A stretch of 64,000 nucleotides of DNA from the NCBI GenBank assembly GCA_023369685.1, contig SACZ01000001.1, positions 310,381 to 374,380 on the forward strand, in the 5' to 3' direction. The DNA is from Prolixibacteraceae bacterium JC049. Its GTDB lineage: Bacteria; Bacteroidota; Bacteroidia; Bacteroidales; Prolixibacteraceae. A model generated the notes under the pieces. That model worked only from the letters and a program-made list of their open reading frames with translations. It searched no databases and had not been told where the DNA came from. Made by a program: the position numbers and the translations under genes. Shown in pieces: positions 1 through 9,085 of the stretch; position 1 is the stretch's first letter; the number at the start of each line of letters is the position of its first letter.

Positions 1-1197
1 GGTTCAGGGAAGACACTGGGATTTCTGCTTCCTTTGGTGGATAAATTACAGCGAAACAGTGAACAAACACAATTACTTATTCTGGCGCCAGCACGAGAGT
101 TGGCGCTTCAGATTGAACAGGTAGTTAAAAGCCTGGGAACAGGGTTGAAGACATTGTGTTGTTATGGTGGTCATATGATTCAGACCGAAAGAAATAGCTT
201 GAAGCACCCGCCAGAAATAATTGTAGGAACTCCAGGAAGAATTGCCGACCACTTAAGGCGTGGACATATATCGGCAGAGCACATTAAGTATTTGGTGCTT
301 GATGAGTTTGATAAAGCGTTGGAGTTGGGATTTCATAACGAAATGCAGGATATTGCCATTCACCTCAGACGATTGAAACATAGAACACTCACATCGGCTA
401 CCAGCATGAATGAGATACCAGCTTTTGTTGGGTTGAAAGAATACGAGACGCTTTGTTTTCTAAAGAAGAAGCAGATTCAGGAAAACCTGACACTTAAAGC
501 TGTTCGGGCTGAGGGCAAAGATAAGTTGGATGCTTTTTATAAACTGGCTTGCATGTTGGGTAATGAACCAATGGTTGTGTTTGTAAATCACCGTGAAGCG
601 GCAGATCGAATTAGTGGTCACCTTAATAAAATGGGGTTAGCTCATGATGTGTTTCATGGGGGCCTGAAGCAGGAAGATCGAGAGCGTGCATTAATAAAAT
701 TCAGAAATGGAAGCCACCATTTGTTGTTAACGACCGATTTAGCAGCACGGGGACTGGATATTCCTGATATTAAATATGTGATTCACTATCATTTTCCCAA
801 ACAGCGCGAAGCTTTTGTTCATAGAAACGGAAGAACCGCCCGAATGAAAGCTTCGGGTGTGGCTTATTTAGTTTTTGGTGGCGAAGAACCAACTCCTGAG
901 TATATCAAAGATGATTTTGAGTTTGAATCGTTGACAGGTGATTTCCCTTTGCCAAAGCAACCCGACTGGCAAACAATTTATTTAGACAAAGGAAAAAAGG
1001 ATAAGGTTAACAAAATTGATATTGTTGGTTTATTTCTGAAAAAAGGAAAGCTGAAAAAAGATGAACTGGGACTGATTGATGTATTAGATCATTCGGCATT
1101 TGTAGCAGTACAAAGCAATAAAGTTAATCAGCTGATTAAGCAGTTGAGCAACGAACGTATAAAAGGAAAAAAGATTAGAATATTACTTTCGAAATAG
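1..1197 (+). CDS. DEAD-box RNA helicase with DbpA-type RNA-binding tail, 5' end cut off by the window
   Basis: The reading frame is open from base 1, where it already encodes the Walker A (motif I) GSGKT, so the Q-motif region lies before the window. Further helicase motifs follow in order: PARELALQ (Ia), TPGR (Ib), DEFD in place of DEAD (II), SAT (III), ARGLD (V) and HRNGRTAR (VI). The last 60 or so residues (KIDIVGLFLKKGKLKKDELG onward) resemble the DbpA RNA-binding domain that targets DbpA-type helicases to 23S rRNA. The likely role is ATP-dependent RNA remodelling in ribosome assembly, in the cytoplasm. A terminator follows directly, so this is the last gene of its transcript. The family is clear; the exact RNA target is inferred from the tail. 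Confidence 0.93.
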   Translation, partial: GSGKTLGFLLPLVDKLQRNSEQTQLLILAPARELALQIEQVVKSLGTGLKTLCCYGGHMIQTERNSLKHPPEIIVGTPGRIADHLRRGHISAEHIKYLVLDEFDKALELGFHNEMQDIAIHLRRLKHRTLTSATSMNEIPAFVGLKEYETLCFLKKKQIQENLTLKAVRAEGKDKLDAFYKLACMLGNEPMVVFVNHREAADRISGHLNKMGLAHDVFHGGLKQEDRERALIKFRNGSHHLLLTTDLAARGLDIPDIKYVIHYHFPKQREAFVHRNGRTARMKASGVAYLVFGGEEPTPEYIKDDFEFESLTGDFPLPKQPDWQTIYLDKGKKDKVNKIDIVGLFLKKGKLKKDELGLIDVLDHSAFVAVQSNKVNQLIKQLSNERIKGKKIRILLSK

Positions 1198-1231
1198 TTA
1201 ATCGTAATTACCCAGAAAAAGAAGAGATTGA

Positions 1232-1269
1232 AAAAAGCCCATTAGCAAGAATATGCTAGTGGGCTTTTT
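1232..1269 (+). terminator. Rho-independent terminator after the helicase gene
   Basis: A 12-bp stem (AGCCCATTAGCA pairing with TGCTAGTGGGCT, one G-T wobble) has a 6-nt loop and is followed by TTTTT. An A-run on the other side could let it work in both directions. Confidence 0.85.
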
Positions 1270-1357
1270 GGGTTTTTGGTCGTTATGCTGAAGATTTGGT
1301 ATTTTATATAGAAGTTGGAATTATTTTAAATGAGTTAATCTTTAAATACCTATTTAT

Positions 1358-1903
1358 ATGTCTTCCATTGATAATGACAGTACAATGCTTCCAGAAGAAA
1401 CGATAATGAATAAAATCTACCTCATTCGGAATCAGAAAGTAATGTTAGATAGAGATCTCGCAGAACTGTATGGAGTTTTAACTGGTAATTTGAACAAAGC
1501 AGTTAAGCGAAATATTAAACGTTTTCCGGAAGATTTTATGTTTCAGTTGAATAAGGAGGAATTCGATAGCTTGATATTCCAATTTGGAATATCAAGTTGG
1601 GGTGGCGTGAGAAAATTGCCTTATGCTTTTACAGAACATGGTGTTCTGATGCTTTCAAGCGTATTAAATAGTGAAAGGGCAATAAGTGTCAATATTCAGA
1701 TAATGCGGATATTTACTAAGGTACGCCAAATGCTGACTGATCATTTAAGCCTGAAACTTGATATTGAAGAGATAAAGAAAAAGCTTACTAATCAGGATAA
1801 AAACATAGAGCTAGTCTTTAGCTATTTGGACGAATTGATGGCGAAAAAAGATAATATGAAGCCTATGCGAAAGATTGGTTATAAGAGAGGTGGAGAAGAA
1901 TAA
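1358..1903 (+). CDS. ORF6N domain protein (KilA-N/ORF6N phage-type DNA-binding family)
   Basis: The segment MNKIYLIRNQKVMLDRDLAE followed by LYGV...NLNKAVKRN, RFPEDFMFQL and YAFTEHGVLMLSSVL is the ORF6N signature, a putative DNA-binding domain first known from phage and plasmid proteins. At 181 residues, the domain covers about residues 15-120 and a charged, coiled-coil-like tail follows. The family is common in Bacteroidota genomes, often as a single gene scattered by mobile elements; its regulatory role is not settled. ATG at 1358 is used, but the conserved part begins at the ATG at 1406, so the first 16 residues may not be translated. It stands alone between two hairpins, with no phage neighbours in the window. 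Confidence 0.85.
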   Translation: MSSIDNDSTMLPEETIMNKIYLIRNQKVMLDRDLAELYGVLTGNLNKAVKRNIKRFPEDFMFQLNKEEFDSLIFQFGISSWGGVRKLPYAFTEHGVLMLSSVLNSERAISVNIQIMRIFTKVRQMLTDHLSLKLDIEEIKKKLTNQDKNIELVFSYLDELMAKKDNMKPMRKIGYKRGGEE

Positions 1904-1947
1904 TATAGATGAAAACTAAAAATAGACTACTTAAATTCATGAAAAAA

Positions 1948-1976
1948 ACTTGATATCGCAATTTGCGACATCAAGT
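1948..1976 (+). terminator. Hairpin after the ORF6N gene, probable weak terminator
   Basis: ACTTGATATCGCA pairs with TGCGACATCAAGT across a 3-nt loop, with one mismatch. The T-run afterwards is poor, so termination is only probable. Confidence 0.45.
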
Positions 1977-2129
1977 GATTCAAAGCCTTTTATATTTCCC
2001 CATTTTTAGTGAACAATAATTTTTCTCAATTCTAATAATTAGCCTTTTATCCCTAAAAGAAGGGATTTGTCGGAATAAAAGATGCTGAAATCCTAATTTT
2101 TAGGGGTAGCCTAACATTACGAGTCAATT

Positions 2130-2137
2130 TATATTTG
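2130..2137 (+). promoter_or_regulatory. Bacteroidota-type -7 box (TATATTTG) ahead of the porin gene
   Basis: TATATTTG matches the TAnnTTTG -7 consensus and lies 36 bp before the porin ATG. No clear TTG -33 box sits at 17-23 bp upstream, so the call rests on the -7 box and position. Confidence 0.45.
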
Positions 2138-2172
2138 CTGCAAACAGAATTCTAATTGTAAAGCAGTAAGTA

Positions 2173-3372
2173 ATGCGTAAACTATTATTATCATTTTTTG
2201 TGTTGATGAGTGCAGTGGCATTCGCACAAGTTGAGCAGAATAACCAGAGTGCATATAATAACTCAGCTGATAATCTTTTGAAAAAAGATAGCAAACTGGT
2301 TGTAGGAGGTTATGGAGAGGTGCATTTTAACCAGCCACTTGATGGAGATGTTAGAAAAAACGGTAAGTTAGATGTGCATCGTATGGTTATGTTGTTTGGA
2401 TATAACTTTAATGAGAAGACTCAGTTTGTAACCGAGTTAGAGTTTGAACATGTGAAAGAGGTGTATGTAGAACAAGCATTTCTTCAGTATAAATTAAATA
2501 ACTGGGTGAAGTTCAGAGGTGGATTAATGTTGGTTCCTATGGGAATTATTAACGAATTCCACGAGCCTACTACCTTTAATGGAGTAGAGCGTCCGTTGGT
2601 TGATAAATACATTGCACCGACTACATGGCGTGAAATTGGACTAGGTATTACTGGTAATATTTTACCTGCATCGTTAAAGTACCAATTGTATGTGATGAAT
2701 GGTTTCAATGGTTACGACGGAGGAGCAAAACTAGGAGGTAAAAACGGACTACGTAAAGGTCGCCAAAAAGGTGCTGAGTCTTACATGAGCTCACCAAATA
2801 TTACCGGTAAGATCGAATATTATGGAATTCGTGGATTAAACCTTGGTCTTTCGGGTTACTTTGGAAAATCGCAAAGTAAGCTGTACGATGGACTAGACGA
2901 AAGTGACAAAACAGCTGTTGCCAAAGCAGACTCTTCTGTTGTTGGTATTTCAATGATTGGATTGGATGCTCGTTATCAGCTAAGAGGCTGGCAATTGAGA
3001 GGACAGTTTTACTATAACTCATTGAGTAATACTAATGAATATAATAAATTCACAGCTTCTGGAAGCACTTTGAACGATTTAGGAAAATCAATGATTGGAT
3101 ACTATGCAGAAGTAGGTTATAACGTACTTCGAGGAGTAGATACAGATAAACAATTGATTCCATTTGTTCGTTACGAGTTCTTAAACACTCATCAATCGGT
3201 AGAAAGTAATATCGCTAAAAATCCAGCTTATAAAAAGAAAGCAATTACAACTGGTTTTAGTCTGAAATTGGCTAAAGGAGCGGTATTTAAAACCGATATG
3301 CAATTTGTAAAAGCCGATAATCAAGACAAATACACTAAGACTTTCAATATGGGAGTTGGTGTAATGTTTTAA
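2173..3372 (+). CDS. Outer-membrane beta-barrel porin (OprP/OprO-like)
   Basis: The protein has 399 residues with a Sec signal peptide ending at about AFAQ, an opening strand VVGGYGEVHF, alternating amphipathic strands throughout (for example KTQFVTELEFEHVKEVYVEQ, then FRGGLMLVPMG), and a C-terminal phenylalanine (GVGVMF) as expected for a barrel closed by the BAM machinery. This is the pattern of phosphate-selective-porin-like proteins in Bacteroidota, which let small solutes cross the outer membrane; the substrate cannot be read from sequence. The next gene starts 33 bp downstream with a good A/G-rich ribosome site, so the two probably form one transcript. There is no plug domain, so it is not TonB dependent. 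Confidence 0.85.
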   Translation: MRKLLLSFFVLMSAVAFAQVEQNNQSAYNNSADNLLKKDSKLVVGGYGEVHFNQPLDGDVRKNGKLDVHRMVMLFGYNFNEKTQFVTELEFEHVKEVYVEQAFLQYKLNNWVKFRGGLMLVPMGIINEFHEPTTFNGVERPLVDKYIAPTTWREIGLGITGNILPASLKYQLYVMNGFNGYDGGAKLGGKNGLRKGRQKGAESYMSSPNITGKIEYYGIRGLNLGLSGYFGKSQSKLYDGLDESDKTAVAKADSSVVGISMIGLDARYQLRGWQLRGQFYYNSLSNTNEYNKFTASGSTLNDLGKSMIGYYAEVGYNVLRGVDTDKQLIPFVRYEFLNTHQSVESNIAKNPAYKKKAITTGFSLKLAKGAVFKTDMQFVKADNQDKYTKTFNMGVGVMF

Positions 3373-3405
3373 TCTACTATTTAAAAAAGGAAGAGGAGAA
3401 AGGAT

Positions 3406-3960
3406 ATGCTGTTCAGAATTGTTCTAATCGTTTGTTTTTTTACAGGGACATTGAGCTTTGCACAAAGCCATGTGAAATACCAGAGTCGATCATTATTACG
3501 AACACTGAAAAAGAGTGGTATATCCAGCTTCTCAGAAATAAAAGAGATAAAAAATGCAGGTGCTTTAAACGAATCGCCCATGACAATGGGCAAATTCTAC
3601 GAAGTGTTGCCTAATAATAGTCGTTTTAAATACATTTATGTTGGAAGGGTGAACAGCTGTCGTGCTGGCGGCTGTTCTGCTCCAACTTTAGATGGGCAGA
3701 ACTTGACATCCGAATATTTCGACTACTTCATTTTATTCAATCAGCAAAAAGCTGTTCTTCAAGTTAAGGTATTCAATTATCAGGCTACTCATGGCCATGA
3801 AATTACCGCCAAAGGCTGGCTTAAACAGTTCATCGGATACAATGGTACTCAATCATTAGCCATCGATAAAGACATCGACTCTATCTCTGGTGCCACTATC
3901 TCAGTAAATGCCATCACCAGCGATATTGCCAATCAAATCCAAGTTCTTAAGCAACTTTAA
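3406..3960 (+). CDS. Exported FMN-binding domain protein (covalent flavin attachment motif SGAT)
   Basis: The 184-residue protein begins with a signal peptide (cleavage near LSFAQ). Near its end it carries DSISGATIS, the motif in which ApbE transfers FMN onto threonine (T164 here) in NqrC/RnfG-like and other FMN_bind proteins. A CRAGGC pair in the middle could form a disulfide or hold a metal. It lacks the membrane anchor of NqrC and RnfG, so it is probably a soluble periplasmic or surface redox carrier. It follows the porin in the same direction after AGGAGAAAGGAT, a clear ribosome site. A link between porin and flavoprotein, such as electron supply to a periplasmic reaction, is inference only. 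Confidence 0.8.
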   Translation: MLFRIVLIVCFFTGTLSFAQSHVKYQSRSLLRTLKKSGISSFSEIKEIKNAGALNESPMTMGKFYEVLPNNSRFKYIYVGRVNSCRAGGCSAPTLDGQNLTSEYFDYFILFNQQKAVLQVKVFNYQATHGHEITAKGWLKQFIGYNGTQSLAIDKDIDSISGATISVNAITSDIANQIQVLKQL

Positions 3961-4154
3961 ATCATCTATCTTTCTATAGTTGATTCTTCACAATATTCAA
4001 AAAAATTTCTTGTTCATACTTCTTTTTCATTGAGGAGAGGCTTCCTTATATTTTAAGTAGTTAGTTCGGAAATAAAATAGGTTCTTGTTGAGAATGTTGT
4101 GAGACTAAAAACAAGAATAAAGAGTCTATGTGAATCAGTGTAAGAGCTAATAAC

Positions 4155-4186
4155 AAAAAAGCCCCACAGAATAAATCTGCAGGGCC
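4155..4186 (-). terminator. Terminator of the MFS transporter gene
   Basis: Read on the minus strand, GCCCTGCAG and CTGTGGGGC form a stem with two imperfect pairs, a 7-nt loop and a following TTTTTTG run. Confidence 0.75.
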
Positions 4187-4210
4187 TTTAAATATGATGT
4201 TTTTAAACAA

Positions 4211-5410
4211 TTATGCTTTTTTGTTGGCAAATGCGGTAAACAAGATATAAACCAAACAAGCAAGAGGTACAAGGAATCCAACTAACTCTGAAGTAGCATC
4301 GGCTACAGCTCCCCAGATAGGAGGAATAAATGCACCACCGGCAATGGCCATAACCATTAATCCAGAGATCTCGTTCGAGCGCTCAGGCATTTTGTCAATA
4401 GCAATTGAGAATACTAATGGGAAGATATTCGCAAATCCTAACCCTACTAATACAATTCCGGCAAATGTTAATGCTTGGCTTCCCAAGTACATGAAACCGA
4501 TACCTACCATTGCAATAATAACAGTAATGAAAAGGAACTTGATAGCTGAAACAGAGCGAAGAATAGCAGCTCCGGCCAAACGACCTGCCAAAATAGGCAA
4601 GAAGAACAATGCCCAGCTTAACCATAGGCCTACTCCTTCAATTCCGTAGTGTTCTTTCAATAAGATAGGTACACCAGAGCTCATTGAAACTTCAGCACCA
4701 ACGTATACGAAAATGGCCATAACCATCATCAATACATATGGATTACCCAAAAGTCCTAGACAAGACATGAATGTTGCTGGTGTTGCTTCAGGATCTTTTT
4801 TCTCTTCGATTTTAGTGCTACGTAGCCATAGTAGTGTAACCAAAATCAAAAGTGCATAGATTGGGAAAAGAATACTCCAGTCCATTCCGAAAGCTTTAGC
4901 TACGAAAGGAGGCAATAAGAATCCCAATGATGAACCAACCGCTTTGATTGATTGACCAAGTGATAGGTTAGATGAGAATTTTCCTTCTGGCGAAACATCG
5001 CGCATAATTGGGTTACCCGAAACCTGTAGAATAGTAGCACCAGCTCCCAATAGTAAAATTGACCCAAGTAGTACGTAGAATTTATACTGCGATCCACTTT
5101 CAATAGCCACTTTAGGTCCGTACATGCCATTGAAAATAGGAACCAAAAGTCCGACTAAGGCAATAATTAAACCGACAGTCAATACAAATTTCTTTCCTTT
5201 TTTGTCTTGATAAACACCCATTGGGACAGAAAGAATGGCAAACATAATGAATCCCATAAATGGAAGTAATTGTGCCATTGTATTCGAAAGGGAGAACGTG
5301 TCTTTGGCTAAACTTACTAGCGGTCCAACTACGTCACCAAATCCCATACATAGGAAGGCTAGAAAAATAGGTAATGCCTTTACATTACCACTCACATTTT
5401 TATTAGTCAT
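4211..5410 (-). CDS. MFS sugar transporter, FucP/GGP-like
   Basis: The 399-residue polytopic protein has about 12 hydrophobic segments. The first half contains DKKGKKF between TM2 and TM3 (the MFS motif A loop) and a conserved stretch LQVSGNPIMRDVSPEG then NLSLGQSIKAVGSSLG. This resembles the ANP and LNLAQ...G signatures of the fucose/glucose-galactose:proton symporter group. It would import a monosaccharide across the inner membrane. It stands alone with its own terminator and is divergent from the aldehyde dehydrogenase; the two share a 390-bp gap, so joint control is possible. The substrate cannot be named. Confidence 0.85.
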   Translation of the reverse strand: MTNKNVSGNVKALPIFLAFLCMGFGDVVGPLVSLAKDTFSLSNTMAQLLPFMGFIMFAILSVPMGVYQDKKGKKFVLTVGLIIALVGLLVPIFNGMYGPKVAIESGSQYKFYVLLGSILLLGAGATILQVSGNPIMRDVSPEGKFSSNLSLGQSIKAVGSSLGFLLPPFVAKAFGMDWSILFPIYALLILVTLLWLRSTKIEEKKDPEATPATFMSCLGLLGNPYVLMMVMAIFVYVGAEVSMSSGVPILLKEHYGIEGVGLWLSWALFFLPILAGRLAGAAILRSVSAIKFLFITVIIAMVGIGFMYLGSQALTFAGIVLVGLGFANIFPLVFSIAIDKMPERSNEISGLMVMAIAGGAFIPPIWGAVADATSELVGFLVPLACLVYILFTAFANKKA

Positions 5411-5799
5411 AGTGTATTAATTTTGGTTTGTGCCCCAACTACTTCTGGGTGCAATAGATGATGCTAAGATAACTAACCCGATTTAATAGTGAAACTATTT
5501 TTAAATAAAATCTTAAAGCGACTGAAATACAGATGGATGAGGAGGTGTTGTTCTTTTGAGTGATTTGTATTGTCGAGAAGTTAAAATCGAATTTTAGGGT
5601 TCAAAAAATCTTTGGCTCAACTGTCAGGAAATGAAAAAGATGTATGTGAGAAAAGAAATGTGCCTTTTGGAAATTGATTGTCGACATAAAAATATGTTTT
5701 GCATGATTCCCGATTAGATTCATTGTTTTGTTTTCTGCTTTTTTATAAGTTAGGTGTTTCATTGATTTTTGTCTTTCAGAAATCGAAATATCCAAACCG
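5411..5799. other. Divergent intergenic region, no gene seen
   Basis: This 389-bp AT-rich stretch separates the MFS transporter (leftward) and aldehyde dehydrogenase (rightward). It must hold both promoters. I see no clean TAnnTTTG box on either strand (the best on the plus strand is a one-mismatch GATTTTTG about 35 bp before the dehydrogenase) and no convincing hairpin or small gene. Confidence 0.5.
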
Positions 5800-7221
5800 A
5801 TGCAAAAGTATCCCATATATGTTGGAGGAAAGATGGTGGAAACATCTATTCCTTTAGAGGTGAGTAATCCGTTTACTGAAAAAGTATTTGCACAAACCTA
5901 TTTGGCCGACGACAATGACTTGGAGTTAGCCATTGCTAAAGCTCAGGAAGTGGAGCAGGAGATGAAGCATATGCCTGCATGGAAGCGCAGCGAGATATTG
6001 CTTTTCATTGCCGATGAGCTAACAAAAGAGAAGCAACGAATTGCTGAAATTTTGGCTTGCGAAGCTGCTAAACCCATTAAATATGCTTTGGGAGAGATGG
6101 ATCGTGCAATTCAAACTTTTATTGTAGCTGCCGAAGAGGCTAAGAGGTTGCCGGGAGAACATTTAAGCATTGATTGGACACCAGCCGGAACAGGACGGGA
6201 AGGTTGGGTGAAATATTTTCCTGTAGGTTTGGTTGCAGGAATTGCACCATTTAATTTCCCGCTGAACTTGGCTGTGCATAAAATAGCACCTGCCATTGCT
6301 GCAGGATGCCCAATGATATTGAAACCAGCATCATCAACACCGTTGGCCACATTGGAGTTGGCCAAAATCATCGATAGGTCGGAGTTGCCTAAAGGTGCTT
6401 TGTCAATTCTTCCAATGAAGCGTGATGTGGGCAATAAGTTGGTTACCGATGAACGGTTTAAATTATTAACATTTACCGGATCGCCAGAGGTGGGCTGGAA
6501 AATGAAAAACGATGCCGGAAAGAAGAAAGTTGTATTGGAGTTGGGCGGAAATGCCGGATTGGTTGTGAGCGACAGTTGTGACTTGCAAGAAGCTGTAAAC
6601 AGAGCGGTTATTGGTGCATTTGCATATGCCGGCCAGGTATGTATTCATACACAGCGCATTTATATTCAGGATACTATTTTCGATGAGTTTGTGGAGATGT
6701 TTGTGGAAAAAACAGAGCAGTTAAAAGCTGGAAATCCGTTAAGCGAAGGTACAGACATTACTGCTATGATTGACGAATGGAATGCACAGCGAGTGGAGCA
6801 ATGGGTAACAGAAGCAGTTAAGCAGGGCGCTCAATTGTTAACAGGCGGAGTTCGTGAAGGAACTTATATGAGTCCGACAGTTTTAACCAATACCAACTCG
6901 GATATGAAAGTGTGTGCATGTGAAGTTTTTGGTCCGGTTGTTACATTGGAAAAATACGATGAATTCGAAGATGTTATTGAAGAGGTAAACAATAGTCGTT
7001 ACGGGCTACAAGCCGGTGTATTTACCGATCGTATTTCGGAAATGAACATGGCTTTTGACCGTCTGGATGTTGGAGGCGTAATAATTAACGATGTGCCAAC
7101 TTTCCGTGTTGATCATATGCCTTATGGTGGTGTGAAAGATTCTGGTTTAGGTCGTGAAGGTGTTAAATATGCCATGCACGATATGCTGGAACCTAAGATA
7201 TTAGTGAAAAATAGCTACTAA
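5800..7221 (+). CDS. NAD(P)-dependent aldehyde dehydrogenase
   Basis: At 473 residues this is the normal size of the ALDH superfamily. Visible motifs are FNFPLN (the catalytic Asn loop), FTGSPEVG (NAD-binding), ELGGNAG with the general base at about E247, the nucleophile at about C281 in YAGQVCIHTQR, and EVFGPVV with YGGVKDSGLGREG near the end. It oxidises an aldehyde to an acid or thioester in the cytoplasm. The closest look is to the lactaldehyde, succinate-semialdehyde and non-phosphorylating glyceraldehyde-3-phosphate dehydrogenase groups; substrate is not certain. It is monocistronic, with a terminator directly downstream. The ATG at 5800 has little Shine-Dalgarno character, as usual in this phylum. 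Confidence 0.93.
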   Translation: MQKYPIYVGGKMVETSIPLEVSNPFTEKVFAQTYLADDNDLELAIAKAQEVEQEMKHMPAWKRSEILLFIADELTKEKQRIAEILACEAAKPIKYALGEMDRAIQTFIVAAEEAKRLPGEHLSIDWTPAGTGREGWVKYFPVGLVAGIAPFNFPLNLAVHKIAPAIAAGCPMILKPASSTPLATLELAKIIDRSELPKGALSILPMKRDVGNKLVTDERFKLLTFTGSPEVGWKMKNDAGKKKVVLELGGNAGLVVSDSCDLQEAVNRAVIGAFAYAGQVCIHTQRIYIQDTIFDEFVEMFVEKTEQLKAGNPLSEGTDITAMIDEWNAQRVEQWVTEAVKQGAQLLTGGVREGTYMSPTVLTNTNSDMKVCACEVFGPVVTLEKYDEFEDVIEEVNNSRYGLQAGVFTDRISEMNMAFDRLDVGGVIINDVPTFRVDHMPYGGVKDSGLGREGVKYAMHDMLEPKILVKNSY

Positions 7222-7242
7222 TCAATTTTCGATATAAAATAG

Positions 7243-7268
7243 AAAAGGGGACAATTTGTCCCCTTTTT
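7243..7268 (+). terminator. Terminator between convergent genes
   Basis: A perfect 11-bp stem AAAAGGGGACA/TGTCCCCTTTT with a 3-nt loop lies between the aldehyde dehydrogenase and the leftward 598-residue gene. Symmetric A and T runs suggest it works both ways. Confidence 0.85.
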
Positions 7269-7288
7269 TGTGCGTATGTTTAAGGTCA

Positions 7289-9085
7289 TTAACCTTTTTT
7301 CATTTCAACAAACAACCCCGATAAACGATTTTTGATATTGTTCAACTCGTCGGCAAACTGTTTCTTTGGAATCTCTAACGACTTAGAAAGTTGTTCCTTC
7401 ATCTCGTTGTAATATTCTACCGATCCCATTAAATTTTTCTGTAGGTTGGTAAGCGTCTTAATCTCTCGTGGAGATGTCGACTCTTTCACTTCAGAAAGTT
7501 TTTCTTTCAAGTAATCGGTGTAGATATTCAGTTCCTTTAAGAATAGATTTGGTCGCTTCTTTTTAAGCACCTGAGCTCTACCATAGATATGATCCACCAT
7601 TTTCTTTAGTGAAACCTTCTCTGTGAAATAAGCTAAATTGGGTCCCGGACAAACCGAAACACCAGGGCCTTCGGTTTTGGTATCCAGATTGTTACTAATT
7701 AAAGCAGGTGTTCCCAGACCAACACAGATACACGATTTTTCAACAATCTGATCGAACGCTTTTCTGTGCTCTTCAGGGGGAAGATTTTTCTCTTCCAGCT
7801 CCTTCAGTTTTAAACGCTGATAAGCTCTGGATGCCGTACATATTTCATGGTCAGTGAATTCACGATTTACCGAAGCATGCTTTCTCACACAAGGACTTCC
7901 CGGGCGCCCCATCTGAATGTATTGCGCCTTTTCCAGGTCTTTGGTATTTCCTTTTAAACTATTGAAAGGAACACCAAGAGGTGATATGTTACTCAGGTAG
8001 ATATCTTTTTCATCAGCAACCTGAAGTTTATGTAGCGTGTCTTCATCAATCGTCGAGGCTTCGGGGCATAACAAAAATGGTGAGCCCCATCCCACCGAAT
8101 CGAGTTGATAGTGATCGAGCAAGAACTGGTGTTCCTGGGCCGATCCTACTCCGCCTTGTGCTGTTATTCGAACTACAGGTGGCTCTGTCGTACAGAAGCG
8201 TTCTTTTTGCTTCAATGCCGACTGATATAGTTCAAATGTTTCTTCAATTAATTTGGCTCTGTTGTTTTTAAATGCTTCCAGTACCGGTCCCATTAGTTGT
8301 CCATCGCTGGCAAATGCATGGCCACCACAATTGAGTCCCGACTCAATACGGTATTCCGATACCCAAAGTCCTTTTTTTGCAAATATTTTACCTTGCAATA
8401 ATGCCGAACGGTAGTCACTCACTTTAAGAATGATTTTCTTTTTCATGTCTCCGTTGGCATCAGGATAGAAATCATCGAATTCTTCCAGATAACTGTATAA
8501 ACGAGGATTCATTCCTGCAGAAAGTACTACCGATGAACGCAATGTACTATTGGCAAAACCACGTAATGCTGCGTGAGCATCGTTGTATTCTTGCGGAAGT
8601 GCATCGCCATCATGAAAATTGGTTTTATCCAACTTAGTCATAATGTTTACATCGATGGAACCAATAGACAGATTATCGTTTGCCCAGTTTTTCAAATCCT
8701 GTACATTACTGCTTAACTTATCCGAAAATTCTTGTTTAACTTCCGTTAGGTTAGGCAACATGTCAAGGTATTTCGAAAACTCCGACTTGTTTTCCTGAAT
8801 CGATTGTTTTACATCATCGAATTTTTGCTTTACCACTTTGTCAACCATATTTAGGTAAGCAGTAATGCGTTCGGCACGGTGATCGATGCTTTTGGACGAG
8901 ATCGGGTTAAACGGAATATTCAGCTTGTTACTATAATATTCGCGCATCTTCTCCATCAGCATGTCGTCTACCAAAGATATTGCCGAAGATATCCCATAAT
9001 GAGCCACTTTTATGGGAGTATCCAATGTATAGGCTATCCCCATTACCGGTATATGAAAGGTATGGGGGATTTGATAACTACTCAT
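7289..9085 (-). CDS. Cysteine-rich 598-residue protein of unknown function, possible redox or flavin enzyme
   Basis: I do not recognise the family. ATG at 9085 is chosen over an in-frame TTG at 9112, giving MSSYQIPHTFHIPVMGIAYT and no signal peptide. The first 200 residues are helical and charged. The middle holds conserved-looking glycine and cysteine motifs: SGLNCGGHAF, RITAQGGVGSAQEHQFLLDH, GWGSPFLLCPEAS, GSPCVRKHASVN, KSCICVGLGTPALI and SVCPGPNLAYF. The RITAQGGVGSAQ stretch followed by GWGSPFL recalls the phosphate-binding end of FMN-dependent TIM barrels such as nitronate monooxygenases. That is a weak resemblance, and the cysteines could instead hold an iron-sulfur cluster. The last 100 residues are a lysine-rich coiled coil. 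It is monocistronic and convergent with the aldehyde dehydrogenase. Confidence 0.75.
   Translation of the reverse strand: MSSYQIPHTFHIPVMGIAYTLDTPIKVAHYGISSAISLVDDMLMEKMREYYSNKLNIPFNPISSKSIDHRAERITAYLNMVDKVVKQKFDDVKQSIQENKSEFSKYLDMLPNLTEVKQEFSDKLSSNVQDLKNWANDNLSIGSIDVNIMTKLDKTNFHDGDALPQEYNDAHAALRGFANSTLRSSVVLSAGMNPRLYSYLEEFDDFYPDANGDMKKKIILKVSDYRSALLQGKIFAKKGLWVSEYRIESGLNCGGHAFASDGQLMGPVLEAFKNNRAKLIEETFELYQSALKQKERFCTTEPPVVRITAQGGVGSAQEHQFLLDHYQLDSVGWGSPFLLCPEASTIDEDTLHKLQVADEKDIYLSNISPLGVPFNSLKGNTKDLEKAQYIQMGRPGSPCVRKHASVNREFTDHEICTASRAYQRLKLKELEEKNLPPEEHRKAFDQIVEKSCICVGLGTPALISNNLDTKTEGPGVSVCPGPNLAYFTEKVSLKKMVDHIYGRAQVLKKKRPNLFLKELNIYTDYLKEKLSEVKESTSPREIKTLTNLQKNLMGSVEYYNEMKEQLSKSLEIPKKQFADELNNIKNRLSGLFVEMKKG

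Noticed and set aside
1358-1903. ORF6N gene as evidence of a prophage
   Set aside because: No integrase, structural or lysis genes and no attachment-site repeats are seen nearby; such genes occur singly in this phylum.
5601-5816. 71-residue leftward frame between the MFS and aldehyde dehydrogenase genes
   Set aside because: It runs into the dehydrogenase start, has no ribosome site and reads as unbiased AT-rich sequence without a recognisable domain.
4211-7221. MFS transporter plus aldehyde dehydrogenase as a fucose pathway
   Set aside because: The transporter looks FucP-like and the dehydrogenase could be for lactaldehyde, but no fucose isomerase, kinase or aldolase is present and the genes are not in an operon.
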